Source: Gavia stellata (Eukaryota > Chordata > Aves > Gaviiformes > Gaviidae). Taken from it: a stretch of DNA of 64,000 bases. Below, piece after piece: positions 13,101-25,822 of the stretch (its first letter is position 1; the number at the start of each line of letters is the position of its first letter). The notes below the pieces were generated by a model. It made no database searches. It worked only from the letters and a program-made list of their open reading frames with translations, and was not told where the DNA came from. The position numbers and the translations under genes are program-made. The stretch lies in assembly GCF_030936135.1 (NCBI RefSeq), contig NC_082612.1, positions 19,043,475-19,107,474 on the forward strand, in the 5' to 3' direction.

Positions 13101-13677
13101 TTCCCACCGCCTCATCCCATGGTAAAACTATAATTTGATTCCTTTCCCCACAGCTATTTTTGGATTTTCAGCACTGAAATTAGTATAATTCCTTCAGACA
13201 GGACGTCATTGCTACAGCGCTAGAGCGGGGTACTTGGAAATGAATACTGGTCTTTCATTAAAAGATAGATGTCTAAACCCCTTGTAATAAAACATACCAA
13301 AAGAGACGTATAAAAGAAAAAGGCCTATCAAAAGAATGCTCTACTCCCTTACCCTTACTTCGTTTAGGCAAAAGGCGACGGAAACACTTTCGTAACACTA
13401 CTGTGTAATTTACCAAGGAGTTTCCGCAATGGCAAGGAGATGAGGGAACAAAGCTCTTGAAATAAAAGTAAGTAACAAGAAAATGAAATAAATAATAGAA
13501 ATCCAAGTTTTACTATGTGAGACACATCTTGGATGCCCAGAGTAAGCACAACCATCTGGAGTCATCCACGAAGCCTTCACTCAAAAAATAATTTAGAAGG
13601 CATACGAAAGAGGCGAGATGGATTTGGGTAAAAATCCAAGGAATTGACTGAAGACCAGTCAGACACACGTCTTCACA
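4200..13677. other. Intergenic DNA, no gene recognised
   Basis: About 9.5 kb between DMP1 and the first CR1 copy. Open frames are short, GC-driven and lack family resemblance or convincing splice context. The only structured element noted is a 36-base direct repeat at 7054-7125. No Ser-Asp repeat, as in DSPP, was seen on either strand. Confidence 0.55.
7054..7125. repeat. Two imperfect 36-base direct repeats
   Basis: 7054-7089 and 7090-7125 share the core TTGGGTGAGAAGTAGATAGC (C for the first T in copy one), followed by near-identical GAGAA-containing ends. This is a simple tandem duplication without a coding role that I can see. Confidence 0.8.
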
Positions 13678-14345
13678 GCATCACAGAATCACTAAGGTTG
13701 GAAAAGACCTGTAAGACCATCAAGTCCAACCATCAACCCAACCCCACCATGCCCACTAAACCATGTCCCGCAGTGCCACGTCCACACGTTCCTTGAACCC
13801 CTCCAGGGATGGGGACTCCACCACCTCCCTGGGCAGCCTGGTCCAGTGCTTCACCACTCTCTCAGGAAAGACATTTTTCCTAATATCCAGCCTGAACCTC
13901 CCCTGGCGCAACTGGAGGCCATTTCCTCTTGTCCTGTCACTTGTCCCTTGGGAGAAGAGACCAACACCCACCTCCCCACAACCCCCTTTCAGGGAGCTGG
14001 AGAGAGCGATGAGGTCTCCCCTCAGCCTCCTCTTCTCCAGACTGAACAACCCCAGCTCCCTCAGCCGCTCCTCATCAGACTTGTGCTCCAGACCCCTCAC
14101 CAGCTCCGTCGCCCTTCTCTGGACACGCTCCAGCACCTCAATGTCCTTCTTGGAGTGAGAGGCCCAAAACCCAACACAGCATTCGAGGTGCGGCCTCACC
14201 AGCGCCGAGTCCAGGGGCACGATCCCCTCCCTGCTCCTGCTGGCCACACTCTTTCTGATCCAGGCCAGGATGCCGTTGGCCTTCTTGGCCACCTGGGCAC
14301 ACTGCTGGCTCATACTCAGCCGGCTGTCGACCTGCACCCCCAGGT
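13678..14345 (-). mobile_element. CR1 LINE, 5'-truncated copy (A)
   Basis: On the minus strand this holds a CR1 3' end. An open frame (14337-13756, 193 codons) matches the C-terminal part of CR1 ORF2, with motifs such as [28 protein letters not shown] and [19 protein letters not shown]. It is followed by the 3' UTR with TTGGTTGGACTTGATGG-like sequence and the terminal ATTCTGTGA. It lacks the endonuclease and most of the reverse transcriptase, so it cannot move. The open frame suggests a fairly young insertion. Confidence 0.95.
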
Positions 14346-17240
14346 CCTTACCCAGCTTAACGTTAAACCAGCTCAGCTACACCACACCTTCACTAACCCC
14401 AAACCTCTGCCTAAAGGGGAAACGAGCCCATGAAAATGCCTTCTGCGCTTCGGGTGCTGGGGGAGCTAGAGACAAGAGTGTTTCTCTCTCCTCGCTCCTC
14501 CCTTCTCGCCAGAAGGTCCCCGTCACCCTGTGAGGAACAAGCCGCCTGCTTATTCCCCTCCCAGCTCACCCCATTGCCCCTTTGCTCCCCCCTCCCCGAT
14601 CCAAACCCGGCGGCCTGAGCTACCCCAAAGGGGCGTCGGGACCGCGAGGAAAACCACCAGCCCCTGTAACAGTGACGCTGCCCGAGTCCGCAAGATATTT
14701 CTCTCCTCTCAGCGCCCTGTTCCCTTCACGTTTAGTTAATGTTGTTTCGAAATAAACATCTCTTCAAATACCTTTCCCACCAGAGAACTAAAATGCGCCG
14801 GGCGCGGACTGCCTTCTAAAACCGCTCCCATCAGGTAATTCACAAGTGCTATTTTTAAACCCATCGCTCGCCGAACAGCAGACATTACACCCACCCACCC
14901 ACAGCCCCTTCTTCTTCATCTTGCAAGAGGCTGCAAGCAGCGAGCCATCACACACGCAGCTGGCAGGTTTGCCAGAAGCCCGACCTTCATGCCGTCACGA
15001 ATAACACGCGCTCCTCCGTATTTATTTCTATTTGAGGAAGAGGCAATTGCACGGAGTCGAGGATGCAGGCAGCAAGGGCAAAACCTGAGCGATGAAAGGA
15101 GCAGTCACCCAGGGCAGAAGCCGGGGGGACAATGCCACGGGGGATATACCAAAACCCTCCCATGCCCGGCCAACCCCTGAGAGCAGCTGCCCGCCCCTGG
15201 GCAATGCCGAGTTGCCCTCAGCCAAGCGAAACCGCCGCAAGAGCTGCCGTCCCGGAGCTCCCAGCAGCGAGGGAAGCTCCCCAAAAGCTCCCCCAAAAGC
15301 AGAGCAGGGCTTGTTTAGCTACACAAAACCACACATGGGTTTTGCCCATTCCTGAGCAAGAGGGAGCCGGCATTAGAGCTGAAATAAGCCACTTACGGGC
15401 TACACGCAGTATTAGCAGCAGACCCAGGACCATGACAGGAGATGTTGATACTCCAGGCTAAGGCCATGGTGTTCCTGAATCAACAAGGAACAGATTAAGT
15501 GCAATGTTGCACAATTTGTATGTCTCTTTACGGACAAAGGCTTTGCTGCTTGTCATCACCAAAGATCACAGCACTTATTAAATAAACAGCCTTGACAAAC
15601 TCCTTTGTGAGCCTTGACAAACTCCTTTGTGAGCCTTGACATGCTTTTTACATTAACTTCCCCATCACTAAGCGGATACAGCTTTTTTTCTCCACTTACA
15701 TTTGTTTTATGGTGTTCCCAAACAGCTGCAGAGCCGCTTCACATGGCAGTCAGGTTCAATACTGAATGAAATGGCATCTATCCGTAATATGAAACGTGTT
15801 TGGCCCCCCGCCCTGAGACTTAAATCCATCTACACAGGCAGTCTTAAGGTAAGGACTCAGTGGAACATCAAGCAACGAGGCAGAGGAGCCCCAACAACCT
15901 CCAACGCTATTCGGGCAGCAGCCTCCGCTGTGTATTTGTCTGCTTCTGCGTTACGCTTCCCCGAAAGCCTCTAACTGCACTGTGCATCTAAAATGATTAA
16001 ATGAAATAACCACCAGCTCTTGAGCCACATTTGGAGACAGCACGACTTGCGCAACACGAGTGCTTCCAGCAGAATTGCCCCTAAAATACCTGCGCTGCCC
16101 TCAATCTCCGCGTCTCATTATCCAGGCAAATGCAGGCTTGGATGATAGGGCAAGACGAAGCACATCTCCGCAGCCCCGAACTACAGATACAGCTAAGATC
16201 TTTTCAGTTTAGAGCCATGTCTACCTCTTGCTGGTTTAAGGACTTTTCCTGTTCTTTTTTTTTTCCCCTTCTTTTTAAGAATTTGGTCAACAAAATGTTT
16301 TGAACAATATAGACCATTAGCTGAGCCTGTCTGGCTGAAGGGCAAAAATAGCCATCCCTCAGCCTGAGCTTTAAAATAGCTCCTCCCCAACGGGAGTCAA
16401 ATGCTCCCCGGCCGGGAAAGATGTTTATTTCTCTCCCTCTTTTTTAAACATTTAATTTCAGCTTATGTAGGCAATGTGGTCAAACAGGACACAGCCCAGC
16501 GCAGCAACTCAGGGGAGACAGGATGAGAGTCTCTAATATGCCAACTGCATCACGCCTCGGAAGACGGAAGCCCGATATAGCAGCAGCACGCGGGCAGCCT
16601 CATCAGAGCCTCGGCCCGTTCTGGAGTCAGTTCCCGCACGTGCGAAGTGCGGCTCATGACTATACGTTTAGGTGACGAGAGTCCTGGCTGGGACTTGTTC
16701 TCTTCTCGGGCATCGTGAAAATCGTACACCCAAATACATTCAGTACGGCATTTAATAAAGATAGATCAAGAAATAAAGAGCAGCAGTATTTTTAAAAAAG
16801 CAATATATGATTTTGACAAATCGAGATTGCTGAAGGATTGGAAAACGCCACGTAATAAAGGAATTATAATGTGCAAGTAGACAGAACTGCTATACGGAAT
16901 AAAACACTGATGGGGGGGCGCTCCTGGACCAGGGCATAAGATAAACTGTGAAACTACGTAGACGTAGAGCTGACCCAGTAACAGGCTAAAAAGAACACAT
17001 AGGAGGACTTTTAACTTAATTGCTCTGATTTTTTTAAACGTTTTTAATGATATGCCACTGAAAAACCTCTGAGGAGATAGCTCAGTTTCAAGATACTCAT
17101 CATCAGCTCATATGCATTTATTATTGTGCTGCATCTTAAGAGATGCTTGTTAATCTCTAAAGGACTCAGGACGTTGCTGATTTCTAATTGAGAAGAGCAG
17201 TTTTTAGAGTCAAAAAAGCTGTGCTGAAATTGAATTTGTC
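14346..17240. other. Intergenic DNA between CR1 copies
   Basis: No gene recognised. It includes a 22-base tandem repeat at 15590-15643, and is followed by a TATA element at 17245 that may belong to SPARCL1. Confidence 0.5.
15590..15643. repeat. 22-base tandem repeat, about 2.4 copies
   Basis: Units at 15590-15611 and 15612-15633 are identical (CCTTGACAAACTCCTTTGTG plus AG). A partial third unit begins at 15634 with CCTTGACA. Confidence 0.9.
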
Positions 17241-17244
17241 AGAG

Positions 17245-17251
17245 TATAAAA
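17245..17251 (+). promoter_or_regulatory. TATA box, candidate upstream promoter of SPARCL1
   Basis: TATAAAA stands on the plus strand 5' of SPARCL1 exon 2. About 30 bases downstream begins a possible short noncoding exon (about 17275-17312), with a usable donor GAG then GTGAAA at 17313. SPARCL1 is known to have a noncoding first exon and a long first intron, so the position is reasonable. The assignment is weak and other TATA-like sites exist, for example TTATAAAAG near 26628. Confidence 0.28.
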
Positions 17252-17374
17252 ACTTCAGCCTGAATTCAGCACAAGGAGCCGTCAGAGGCAGTTGAGTTTT
17301 CTTTCTTTTGAGGTGAAATAGAAGGAAGGAGTAATATGCTGTTCCTTAGTCCAGAGGATGTAATATCTATGTGT

Positions 17375-17397
17375 ATACACACACACACATATATATG
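17375..17397. repeat. (CA)n(TA)n microsatellite
   Basis: Simple dinucleotide tract: ATACACACACACACAT followed by ATATAT. Confidence 0.9.
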
Positions 17398-17918
17398 ATA
17401 TAAACACTATAATTATCAGTGATTTATTTTCAGTAGATAAATTAATTTAGAAAGCCATGCATGCGAAAATACTTGGGCAAACTTCCTTATCAGAGTATCT
17501 CTGATAAGCTCATAAGAGCCACAACCGGCCATCCACTGACATATTTAGATAGTCTCCTGCCTCCTCGAGATAAGGCACAGAAAACCCCTCAGGGTATTCC
17601 TTTGGCGCAGCACAGCTGAACTGAGGTTGAGCAGAGCTGGTCAGAGGCACCAGCTCCCTCCTTTCCCCAACACTGTCTCCAACCATTTTTTCTACCCGGT
17701 TAACTCTCAAGAAAACTAAACTCCCCATGAAGTTCCTCTGTGGCCCACGCCAACCCAAGCAATCATTTCCAACAGGAAAGGACAAGCGGTACTTGCCAAC
17801 GCTTCCAACGGGAGTTACTACAGGCTGTGGTCTTTTGAGAATCTGAACTATTTATATAGGTGTCCTAAACGAAGGCCACTTCACAGGCTCACAAAAGGCT
17901 TCGGGTCACAAAGACTCA

Positions 17919-18372
17919 CACAATCGTTAAGGTTGGAAAAGACCAACCACCAACCCAACCCCACCATGCCCACTAAACCATGTCCCGCAGTGCCACGTCC
18001 ACACGTTCCTTGAACACCTCCAGGGATGGGGACTCCACCACCTCCCTGGGCAGCTTATTCCAGTGTCTGACAACCCTTTCAGTGAAGAAATTTTTCCTAA
18101 TAGCCAATCTAAACCTCCCCTGGCACAACTTGAGGCCATCTCCTCTTGTTCTACCGCTAGTTACATGGGAGAAGAGACCAGCACCCACCTCCCCACAACC
18201 CCCTTTCAGGTAATTGTGGAGAGCGATGAGGTCTCCCCTGAGCCTCCTCTTCTCCAGACTGAACAACCCCAGCTCCCTCAGCCGCTCCTCATCAGACTTG
18301 TGCTCCAGACCCCTCACCAGCTCCGTCGCCCTTCTCTGGACACGCTCCAGCACCTCAATGTCTTTCTTGTAG
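17919..18372 (-). mobile_element. CR1 LINE, 5'-truncated copy (B)
   Basis: The minus-strand frame 18380-17973 carries the same ORF2 C-terminal motifs ([35 protein letters not shown]) as copy A. It is truncated further in and has lost part of the 3' UTR: the stretch around the usual CTTACAGGTCTT is missing. Differences from copy A show an independent insertion. Confidence 0.95.
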
Positions 18373-21246
18373 GGTATCATTTGGTAGGAAGATGCACAGA
18401 GACTTCCCTTAATTTCCTGATCAGCTGTTAATTAATAACTAACAGGCAACCAGAGATCTGCTTAGAACCCTATCAACACCATCTGGCAGACTATGATCTG
18501 CAACAACCTGAGAAGCCATAGCACATGCATCGGCACCGCATGATCAGCTCCGGCCGTCATCAGATGCAAACTCTTCCACGTCGGTCTGTTGTTTTGTGGT
18601 TCTTTTTTTTCTTCCCCCTCCAGTAAGAAAGAGAAAAAGCAGGGACACACAAGCTAGGTACAATATCATGGATACAACAGCCAGCATATCTGCACAGTTT
18701 CTTTATCCACTCTAAAAACCCCACTTGAATTCCAATTTGCTTGCATTTTTTCTTTTCAGGGTAAAGCGTATTTAATGGAAAAGTCAAACTTTATTTGTGA
18801 ATCTCAACTAGCACCGAGGTTAAAACGTGCTTTACATTTAAAAAACCTGTAAATTGAACCCTCGTACCCGGTACGGAAGTGGATGGCTCAACACCACTCT
18901 CTTGTGGGCAGAGATCTGCGGGCCTGTGGCTGTACGAAGCATGCAGAGCTGCAGACAGCTCCAATGAAAACCAACGTCTTTTCAGTCTAACCCCCTCTCC
19001 CCCACAATCGATCACACCCACAGACCTTTTCTGCCAGGGAATACAATGTAAGACAGGCGTATTAATAAATGTAATGCAAACTTCTCTGAGCTTTTCCTCC
19101 TCTTCCTTTGTTTCAAGTGTCCGTTTAGCGGCAGGCTCATTGTGAGACACAGATAAATCCATTTTTTTCACCTCCCTGTACTCATTTGTCTTCTTTCTTC
19201 CGTGTTTAATCTTCCTTTATTGTTTGCTGCGTACTCTCCCTTTCATTTTCCTCTACGTGCAGGTTTTTTTTCCTTAACAGCCATACTCCTCTTCTCCTCA
19301 CTGCAGGTTAGACTTACTGAAGACCAGCACGTAATATTCACCAGTAAGCACTCGTTTTGCCTGAAAATACTCTTAAGGAGAACGCCGCATGCGTGGTTTC
19401 CCCACCCTCCTGCTGGATAACGCACAAATTCACCGTAACAGTGTAGGCTGCAATTAAAGAGCCGAAGTCTAAAATTAAATGGGGCATTTCACATAAGGTA
19501 CGTGAATAATCGCACAGTAGAGCGGACAACCAAAACGGGACCCACTGATGCTGCAGTCACAGCGATACATCAACGCTTCTCAAGCACCCGTTGATGGAAG
19601 CTGTCACGTTCACTGCTGTCTAATGGCCATGCATGGACCAGGCAATTTGGGGAATATCTGGTCTTAACTAATTAACCCGGGGCTTAGTCCAAAGTCTACT
19701 GAAATGAGAAAGCATCTCTCCGCGGACACGGCTGCTGAGATGCATCCCACATTTCTCTATCCAGCACACAGGCTACAAGCACAGCACTGAAACACAAATG
19801 GAAACCAAAGCAAAGATCAAGCCAGGATACCAAAAGCTCTGGCGTAACACTGGCATTAAATGAATTCACGCCCTTCTCTTGTTGAGCCAGAACTGACGCA
19901 GCCATATACTTCACGAAAAGGTCATCTAGCTGTCAAACACACTAGCGCTCAAGTCCTTCCTCCCGAGTAAAACAGAGGCTGGGACAGGGTATAATTATTC
20001 TGTTTCCAAATGAAATCACCTAATAAGTCACAACAATAATTTCTAGGTTGGGGGTTTCCAGCACAGCAACTACTTGGCTTCCCCCTCGCCCCCATACTTT
20101 AGCACAATGGTACAGCACCTCTTTCTGGCGAGAGAACTATTAATCCATCAATGAAAAGGCTTTCCAAAAATTACGCTACCTGACACAGTGGGACTGGCTA
20201 CAGACTTCCTCACCAGTTACTGATGGCTCTCAGAAAACAACCAGGGATCTTGTCTCGGCCAAAGCATTTTGTTGTAAGACACAGAACCAGAAATTTTGAT
20301 TTAATGAAACATTTTGCAAATATGTAACAGCTTTGATAAACAACGTATAATCCTTCAACATCCTCAAAACCAAAACATTTCCTCCCTCACTGCCCTGTAA
20401 GTCCCCAGAAAGCTGTTTAAACACAGAAACAGGTAAAGCTTAGCAATCATAACATGCATTTTCCAATAATAACCTTCAAACCCCTACAAATCTCAGCTTC
20501 AAGCTCCTGCACAGTTCTTAGTCTGGCACTTTTTTGTGAATTAACAATTTCAAGGCAATGTTAATAGCCATTACCTGAAAATCTTAGGAGAAAAAGAACT
20601 AAATACTTAGCTAGCGTAAGATTAGCGCTGGCGTATTTGTCCTAATTTCTGGGGAGCCACCTGAATATCTTTTTTTCTATTAGCTGAGGATCTGTCCATA
20701 TCTGGAATATTTAAAAATCACAGAGAAACACTTATCTTTGTACTATCAGATTAGCTTTATTGGGGGGTCAAAGAGGGATGCTCGTGGCACGCAGTGAAGT
20801 TTTGAACAGATAACACCAATCATCTCTTAGTAATGCGCAACAAAAGAAAAAAATAAATGGGAAGTTCTGAAATCTCACCTCTCCTTTCAGATGCTGACTG
20901 GCTGACAGACCAGCAGAATTTCAACTCCAATAGGCATGAATTACTTTCCAGGCAAAGAAGCAGAGACAAAAGGGGAAGGGATTTAAAAAATGTCTCATGG
21001 GGTTTTGTCAAAGTTTTGTTTTCTGCTTGGTCTACAGAGAGAGGGCTCAGCTGTGATTTCAGCCTCTCTCTTTTTTTTTATTTTATTAATAATAAACTTC
21101 ACAGTTGGCCACATAAAACAAGGTAAATTTTCATACATTTCTCCCTGTATCTTGTCTAATCACCTTCACAATGTCTATTACCTTTTGGGATGAACAGAGT
21201 AGAAGCTAGTAAAACTAACCGTGGAAAAAAAACATATGAAAACATT
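18373..21246. other. Intergenic DNA, no gene recognised
   Basis: AT-rich compared with the DMP1 side. Open frames are short and unremarkable, and no RNA gene was recognised. Confidence 0.5.
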
Positions 21247-21302
21247 ATGGTTGGACTTGATGATCTTACAGGTCTTTTCCAACCTTAGTGATTCTGTGAT
21301 TA
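21247..21302 (+). mobile_element. Solo CR1 3' terminus (C), about 55 bases
   Basis: Starts in TGGTTGGACTTGATGATCTT, continues through GGTCTTTTCCAACCTTAGTG and ends in ATTCTGTGATTAT. It is an extreme 5' truncation, keeping only the last part of the 3' UTR. Confidence 0.9.
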
Positions 21303-24300
21303 TCTAAAATGACTGAATTTTCAGCATTTGCGTTACAGTTCTTGCCATTCATACACTTTATTTCATTCTCCTTTGACCTCTCTTCCAATCACGCCAGCGC
21401 AATATGCAAAGCGTCCTCGTTAGTACAGGATGATATTGGCAGAAGGGGAAATTGGAAGCCTGACCTGCTGAATTTGCTGCGTACGCCACTGGAAGTGCCT
21501 CTGTTCTTACACTGGTGCAGCCGCTCCACTATTTCTGATCCAAGAACCTCCCAGAAAGTATTCCAGTTCAGGAGATGCGTTTTATGGAACAAGGGCATGA
21601 GAAGAAAAAAAAAAAAAGAAAGATTAAACTCATTAATACCGAATCATTACAAAACCAAAAGCATCTGTTGCAGGCAGGCACCACTTATCGAGGTTTTCAC
21701 GCTTACATCAGCTTGCTCTGTACCCTCGCTATCGAACAGACGGCACAGCCACGGCAACAGCTTCAAGATAGCAGATTCCTAAGAGTTATGCAAGACTCCC
21801 CAACCGATCCTGTTTTTTACATATTTAATCTAGAGCTTCGCTCTTGGCTCCTCTACCTTCTTCCTTTTTACAGGCTTAGACATGTACGATATATTGAAAC
21901 AACAGTGAAAAGTTTCGCAAGGACCGGCGTCCTCTGTGCTTCGCTTTCCCCCAGGCCCACAATGTGACTGCCCCGGCTGATCCCTTAATTCAGCCCTTCT
22001 GGGGCCAGCCAAATGCGGCAGAAGCCATTGCACCCGCTCCCCTTGGCTCCCCTCCCCACAGAAGACTAAATATGTCCTTCCCACGCAATGGCTGAGCTCC
22101 GCTGGCCCAGAGCCTGCGAACACTGAATGGTCTTTCCGATTCAATTAATTCAGCAGAATTACGCTAGCCCATTACCCGCCGCCTCATCCCATGGAAGCCT
22201 AGGACATTGTTTCCTTTTGGTTTACCAAGACCCATAGAGTATCATCTCCCTTCATTGAAGCTTACAGCAAAACACACTCGCTGAGAGAGTCCGTATCAGA
22301 CCCCAAAATATATCACAGGAAAAGCAGCAAGTTTACGCAAGGTTCAAGGATTTCCAGTTCATCAGTGGCTAACCAAGAAGGAGCACCTCTTCCACTGCTA
22401 TGGTACTGTTTCTTCTTTTTTTTTAATTAAAACTTTAGAATGCCTTGTATCTAACCCTCTGCAACTTTTTTTCCTACTTACTGCGAAATAGCTGAAGCTT
22501 TCCTAGAGTATTGTTGTTTGTTTTAAGGATAAATAATTTCAGATGTTTATGCTTAGAACAGAAAGAACTGTTCTTTATAAGAGAAAACACCATTGTTACT
22601 GCATTGAGGAAGATGATCTTTATCTTATCGCCGGGACCCTGTGATCCTGCAAAACAATAAAGCATTATGCGATGGCCAACAAGAGTCAAGCAAAATACAT
22701 ACCTCTTGCAGAAGCATACAATCATCCAGCTGAAAGCCACGGTGCAACCTGATTTCCCAACACTTGTCACAATCTCCTGTTGTATCAGTTCAGGAACCTT
22801 AATCCAATAGACAAGGCCACAAAAAGCAGATTCACCCTTCTCTTTTCCCGTAACGGAGAGGAGAGATAGAAACTGAGGCCGGTCTTGGAGGAACCTTTCA
22901 CAAAGGCATTGGCAGAACTGGTAAAAACCTGTAGCAAACAGGGCATCCACAAAGGAAAAGCAGATTCTGGGAGAGGACAAACAGCGCCAACTGATATAAA
23001 ATATAGAAAATAATTCTTGCTACTAAAGAGGTCTCATTTTGACCCTTCTCAAATTAAATCAAAGCAGCTCTTTGTAGCTTGAACTGGACTTAAACTACAC
23101 AGGGCTCTGAAAAAAACCAAAGAAACAAACAAACAACCCAACCCTAAAACCCCAGATCTCAACAACTAGAAAATAAAATCAACAAGTAGAAAATAAAATC
23201 AAATGGTAGAAGGGAAGCATAATAGATCAAACAATTACATTAAGTTAATGTGAATGGTTTGTTTAAAAACTGTTTTAGCATGTCCTGAAATACCGTTGGT
23301 TTGGGGGTTTTTTTCTGCATTCAGCCATCAAGGACTTACGGCCGATGGCTTTTGCAGCTGTAAAACCGGTAGCATCAGAGGGATAGATTCTCATTAGCAA
23401 CTATTTACTGGTACAGAAGGAGTGAAATAGTTTTATGCTTTGGTATTTATTTTCTTATTACAATCTCTTCTTTTACTCAGATCAGATCTCCACCTGTTAT
23501 TTTTATATAGGTGCACACATGAACCAGCTTGTACACGCATGTAACACGTATACACACACGCTCTCACAAAGGCTTTTGAAACAGACCTAGACGTAAAAAT
23601 GTGCTGTACCAGTTGCAATTTAAGAGCATCATGTGTACATCTTGGTTATAGAGAGAACAGACATCGCACGAAGAATTCTCCATTTCCACACTTATGAATT
23701 TCCTCTTGTACACTAATACTTGTACACAAAACTCCATCCACTCGGAGTATTAGTGCTACGATCAGCACCCGGCTACGAGGGCTACATCTTTACAGCATTT
23801 ATCAGTGAGGATGTGGGCATCAGCATTTCTGGCTAACAAGCTTGACAGAGCACCAAGCAGAGACCTTTTACAGTAATCACAAGACATCCAATTTTATTGC
23901 AGTCCAAACAAGCTTCAATGGGGTGTTTTTAAAAAAAATAAAATCGTATTACATGGTTTCTCAACCATACTTTGGGGATACGTGAATGAAAGCTCAATTC
24001 TGAAACTTCTCTATCAATTTTAGTAATTATGAAAATCATAGTGTCTTAAAACATTCCCCCCGACTCAAGGTTTTGCAAAAGCTCATTACCCAAGTCTCAT
24101 TCTCATGGAATGAGCATTCATGCCCATTCTACACCATGAGAAACTGAGCTCCAAAGTTGACCCCTTGTCTTCCAGATCTCTCTTCTAAATGCCAGACAAC
24201 ATCCACCCTCATTAGCAATGGCAGGGGATTGGGCAACTTCATCTTCTAGAGTTAAGTCTAATGACAAAAGCCTATGCAGAGTTTTCCGCCAACGCTAGAG

Positions 24301-25207
24301 CTGAAAGTAGGACAGTCTGCATGGTTTCTTTTGTTAAAGATGAGGTATTTGCCACCTTCAGCCATAGCCTTTGCTAATTAATCACGTCTGGGTGGCATTT
24401 TGAAAAGCAAGAGAACCTGCTAGGTCACAGCTGCATGAGGTTTGCTATTTCAGCAGCTGACAACAATGCTGAACCAGAAACAAAATAGAGAGACAGCAGG
24501 GACAACCTCACTTGGCATCTCCTCTATTCTTGAAATTCTCTCTAATTTTCCATTAAAGATGCAGACTTCTGGCTACGAGCAATGAGAAACAGTGAATCCT
24601 GGTAAATTCATGGGTGACTGAGCTGAACCGGGGTACAAAATGCATGCGGTACAGCATAGCTGAGAAGGACAGGCAAGACTAACGGACATGCCCGAGGCCA
24701 TTCCTTCAAGCCCTCTAGACAAAAATCATGTCATCGATCAGTATTTCAAGTGTCTGCTGACACACTGTTAGAACAGCAGCCCTGGTGCAGTCTTCCTGTC
24801 AGGGATAAGCTCACAAGTAGTCTCTCCGATCCCCAAGAGTGCATCGCTTGAGCTTCAAAGGTGCCAGCGACTGCTGAGCTACGAGGGGTGAAACCACCCA
24901 TCAGCGGCAGTTTACACAACTGAAGGACACGAGCAGCCATCACAGCTAAAACTTGAACTGTTGAGTTATAACCTTTGGGTTTCCAAACAGAAGACACACA
25001 ATCACGAATCTTTAAACGGCACTTCTTTTTTTTTAAATGCACTTAAGGATAAACTGACATTTAACTGTGACCCATTTTTCCAGCTCTCCTTACTGGAGGG
25101 GAAAGTGTTACTGTTTGCAACTTCAGCAAACCAAGCAGACGGATAAGCGTTCGATCTGCATAGGGTTTTGTCCTTAGACTTAACTCTAGAAGATTAATAT
25201 GAGCCCA
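21303..25207. other. Intergenic or SPARCL1 first-intron DNA
   Basis: No coding exon recognised. A 20-base tandem duplication occurs at 23161-23200. Confidence 0.5.
23161..23200. repeat. 20-base tandem duplication
   Basis: AACAACTAGAAAATAAAATC is followed directly by the same unit with one change (C to G at its seventh base). Confidence 0.9.
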
Positions 25208-25822
25208 GGTGGCCAAGGCGGCCAACGGCATCCTGGCCTGGATCAGAAAGAGTGTGGCCAGCAGGAGTAGGGAGGGGATCGTGCCCCTGGACTCGGCGCT
25301 GGTGAGGCCGCACCTCGAATGCTGTGTTGGGTTTTGGGCCCCTCACTGCAAGAAGGACATTGAGGTGCTGGAGCGTGTCCAGAGAAGGGCGACGGAGCTG
25401 GTGAGGGGTCTGGAGCACAAGTCTGATGAGGAGCGGCTGAGGGAGCTGGGGTTGTTCAGTCTGGAGAAGAGGAGGCTGAGGGGAGACCTCATCGCTCTCT
25501 ACAGCTCCCTGAAAGGGGGTTGTGGGGAGGTGGGTGCTGGTCTCTTCTCTCAGGTGACAAGCGACAGGACAAGAGGAAATGGCCTCCAGTTGCGCCAGGG
25601 GAGGTTCAGGCAGGATATTACGAAAAATGTCTTTCCTGAGAGAGTGGTGAAGCACTGGACCAGGCTGCCCAGGGAGGTGGTGGAGTCACCATCCCTGGAG
25701 GTGTTCAACATCTGGACGTGGCACTGCGGGACATGGCTTAATGGGCATGGTGGTGGTTTTTTGGTTGGTGGTTGGACTTGATGGTCTTACAGGTCTTTTC
25801 CAACCTTAGTGATTCTGTGATC
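25208..25822 (+). mobile_element. CR1 LINE, 5'-truncated copy (D)
   Basis: Plus-strand frame 25209-25781 (190 codons) with the ORF2 C-terminal motifs [16 protein letters not shown] and [13 protein letters not shown]. It is followed by a 3' UTR ending CCTTAGTGATTCTGTGATC. The frame is uninterrupted, but a short deletion near the end replaces the usual [12 protein letters not shown] tail. Confidence 0.95.

Noticed and set aside
13846-14433. 195-codon plus-strand frame, and the similar frame at 25655-25194 on minus
   Set aside because: Antisense shadows of CR1 ORF2. The real frame is on the other strand.
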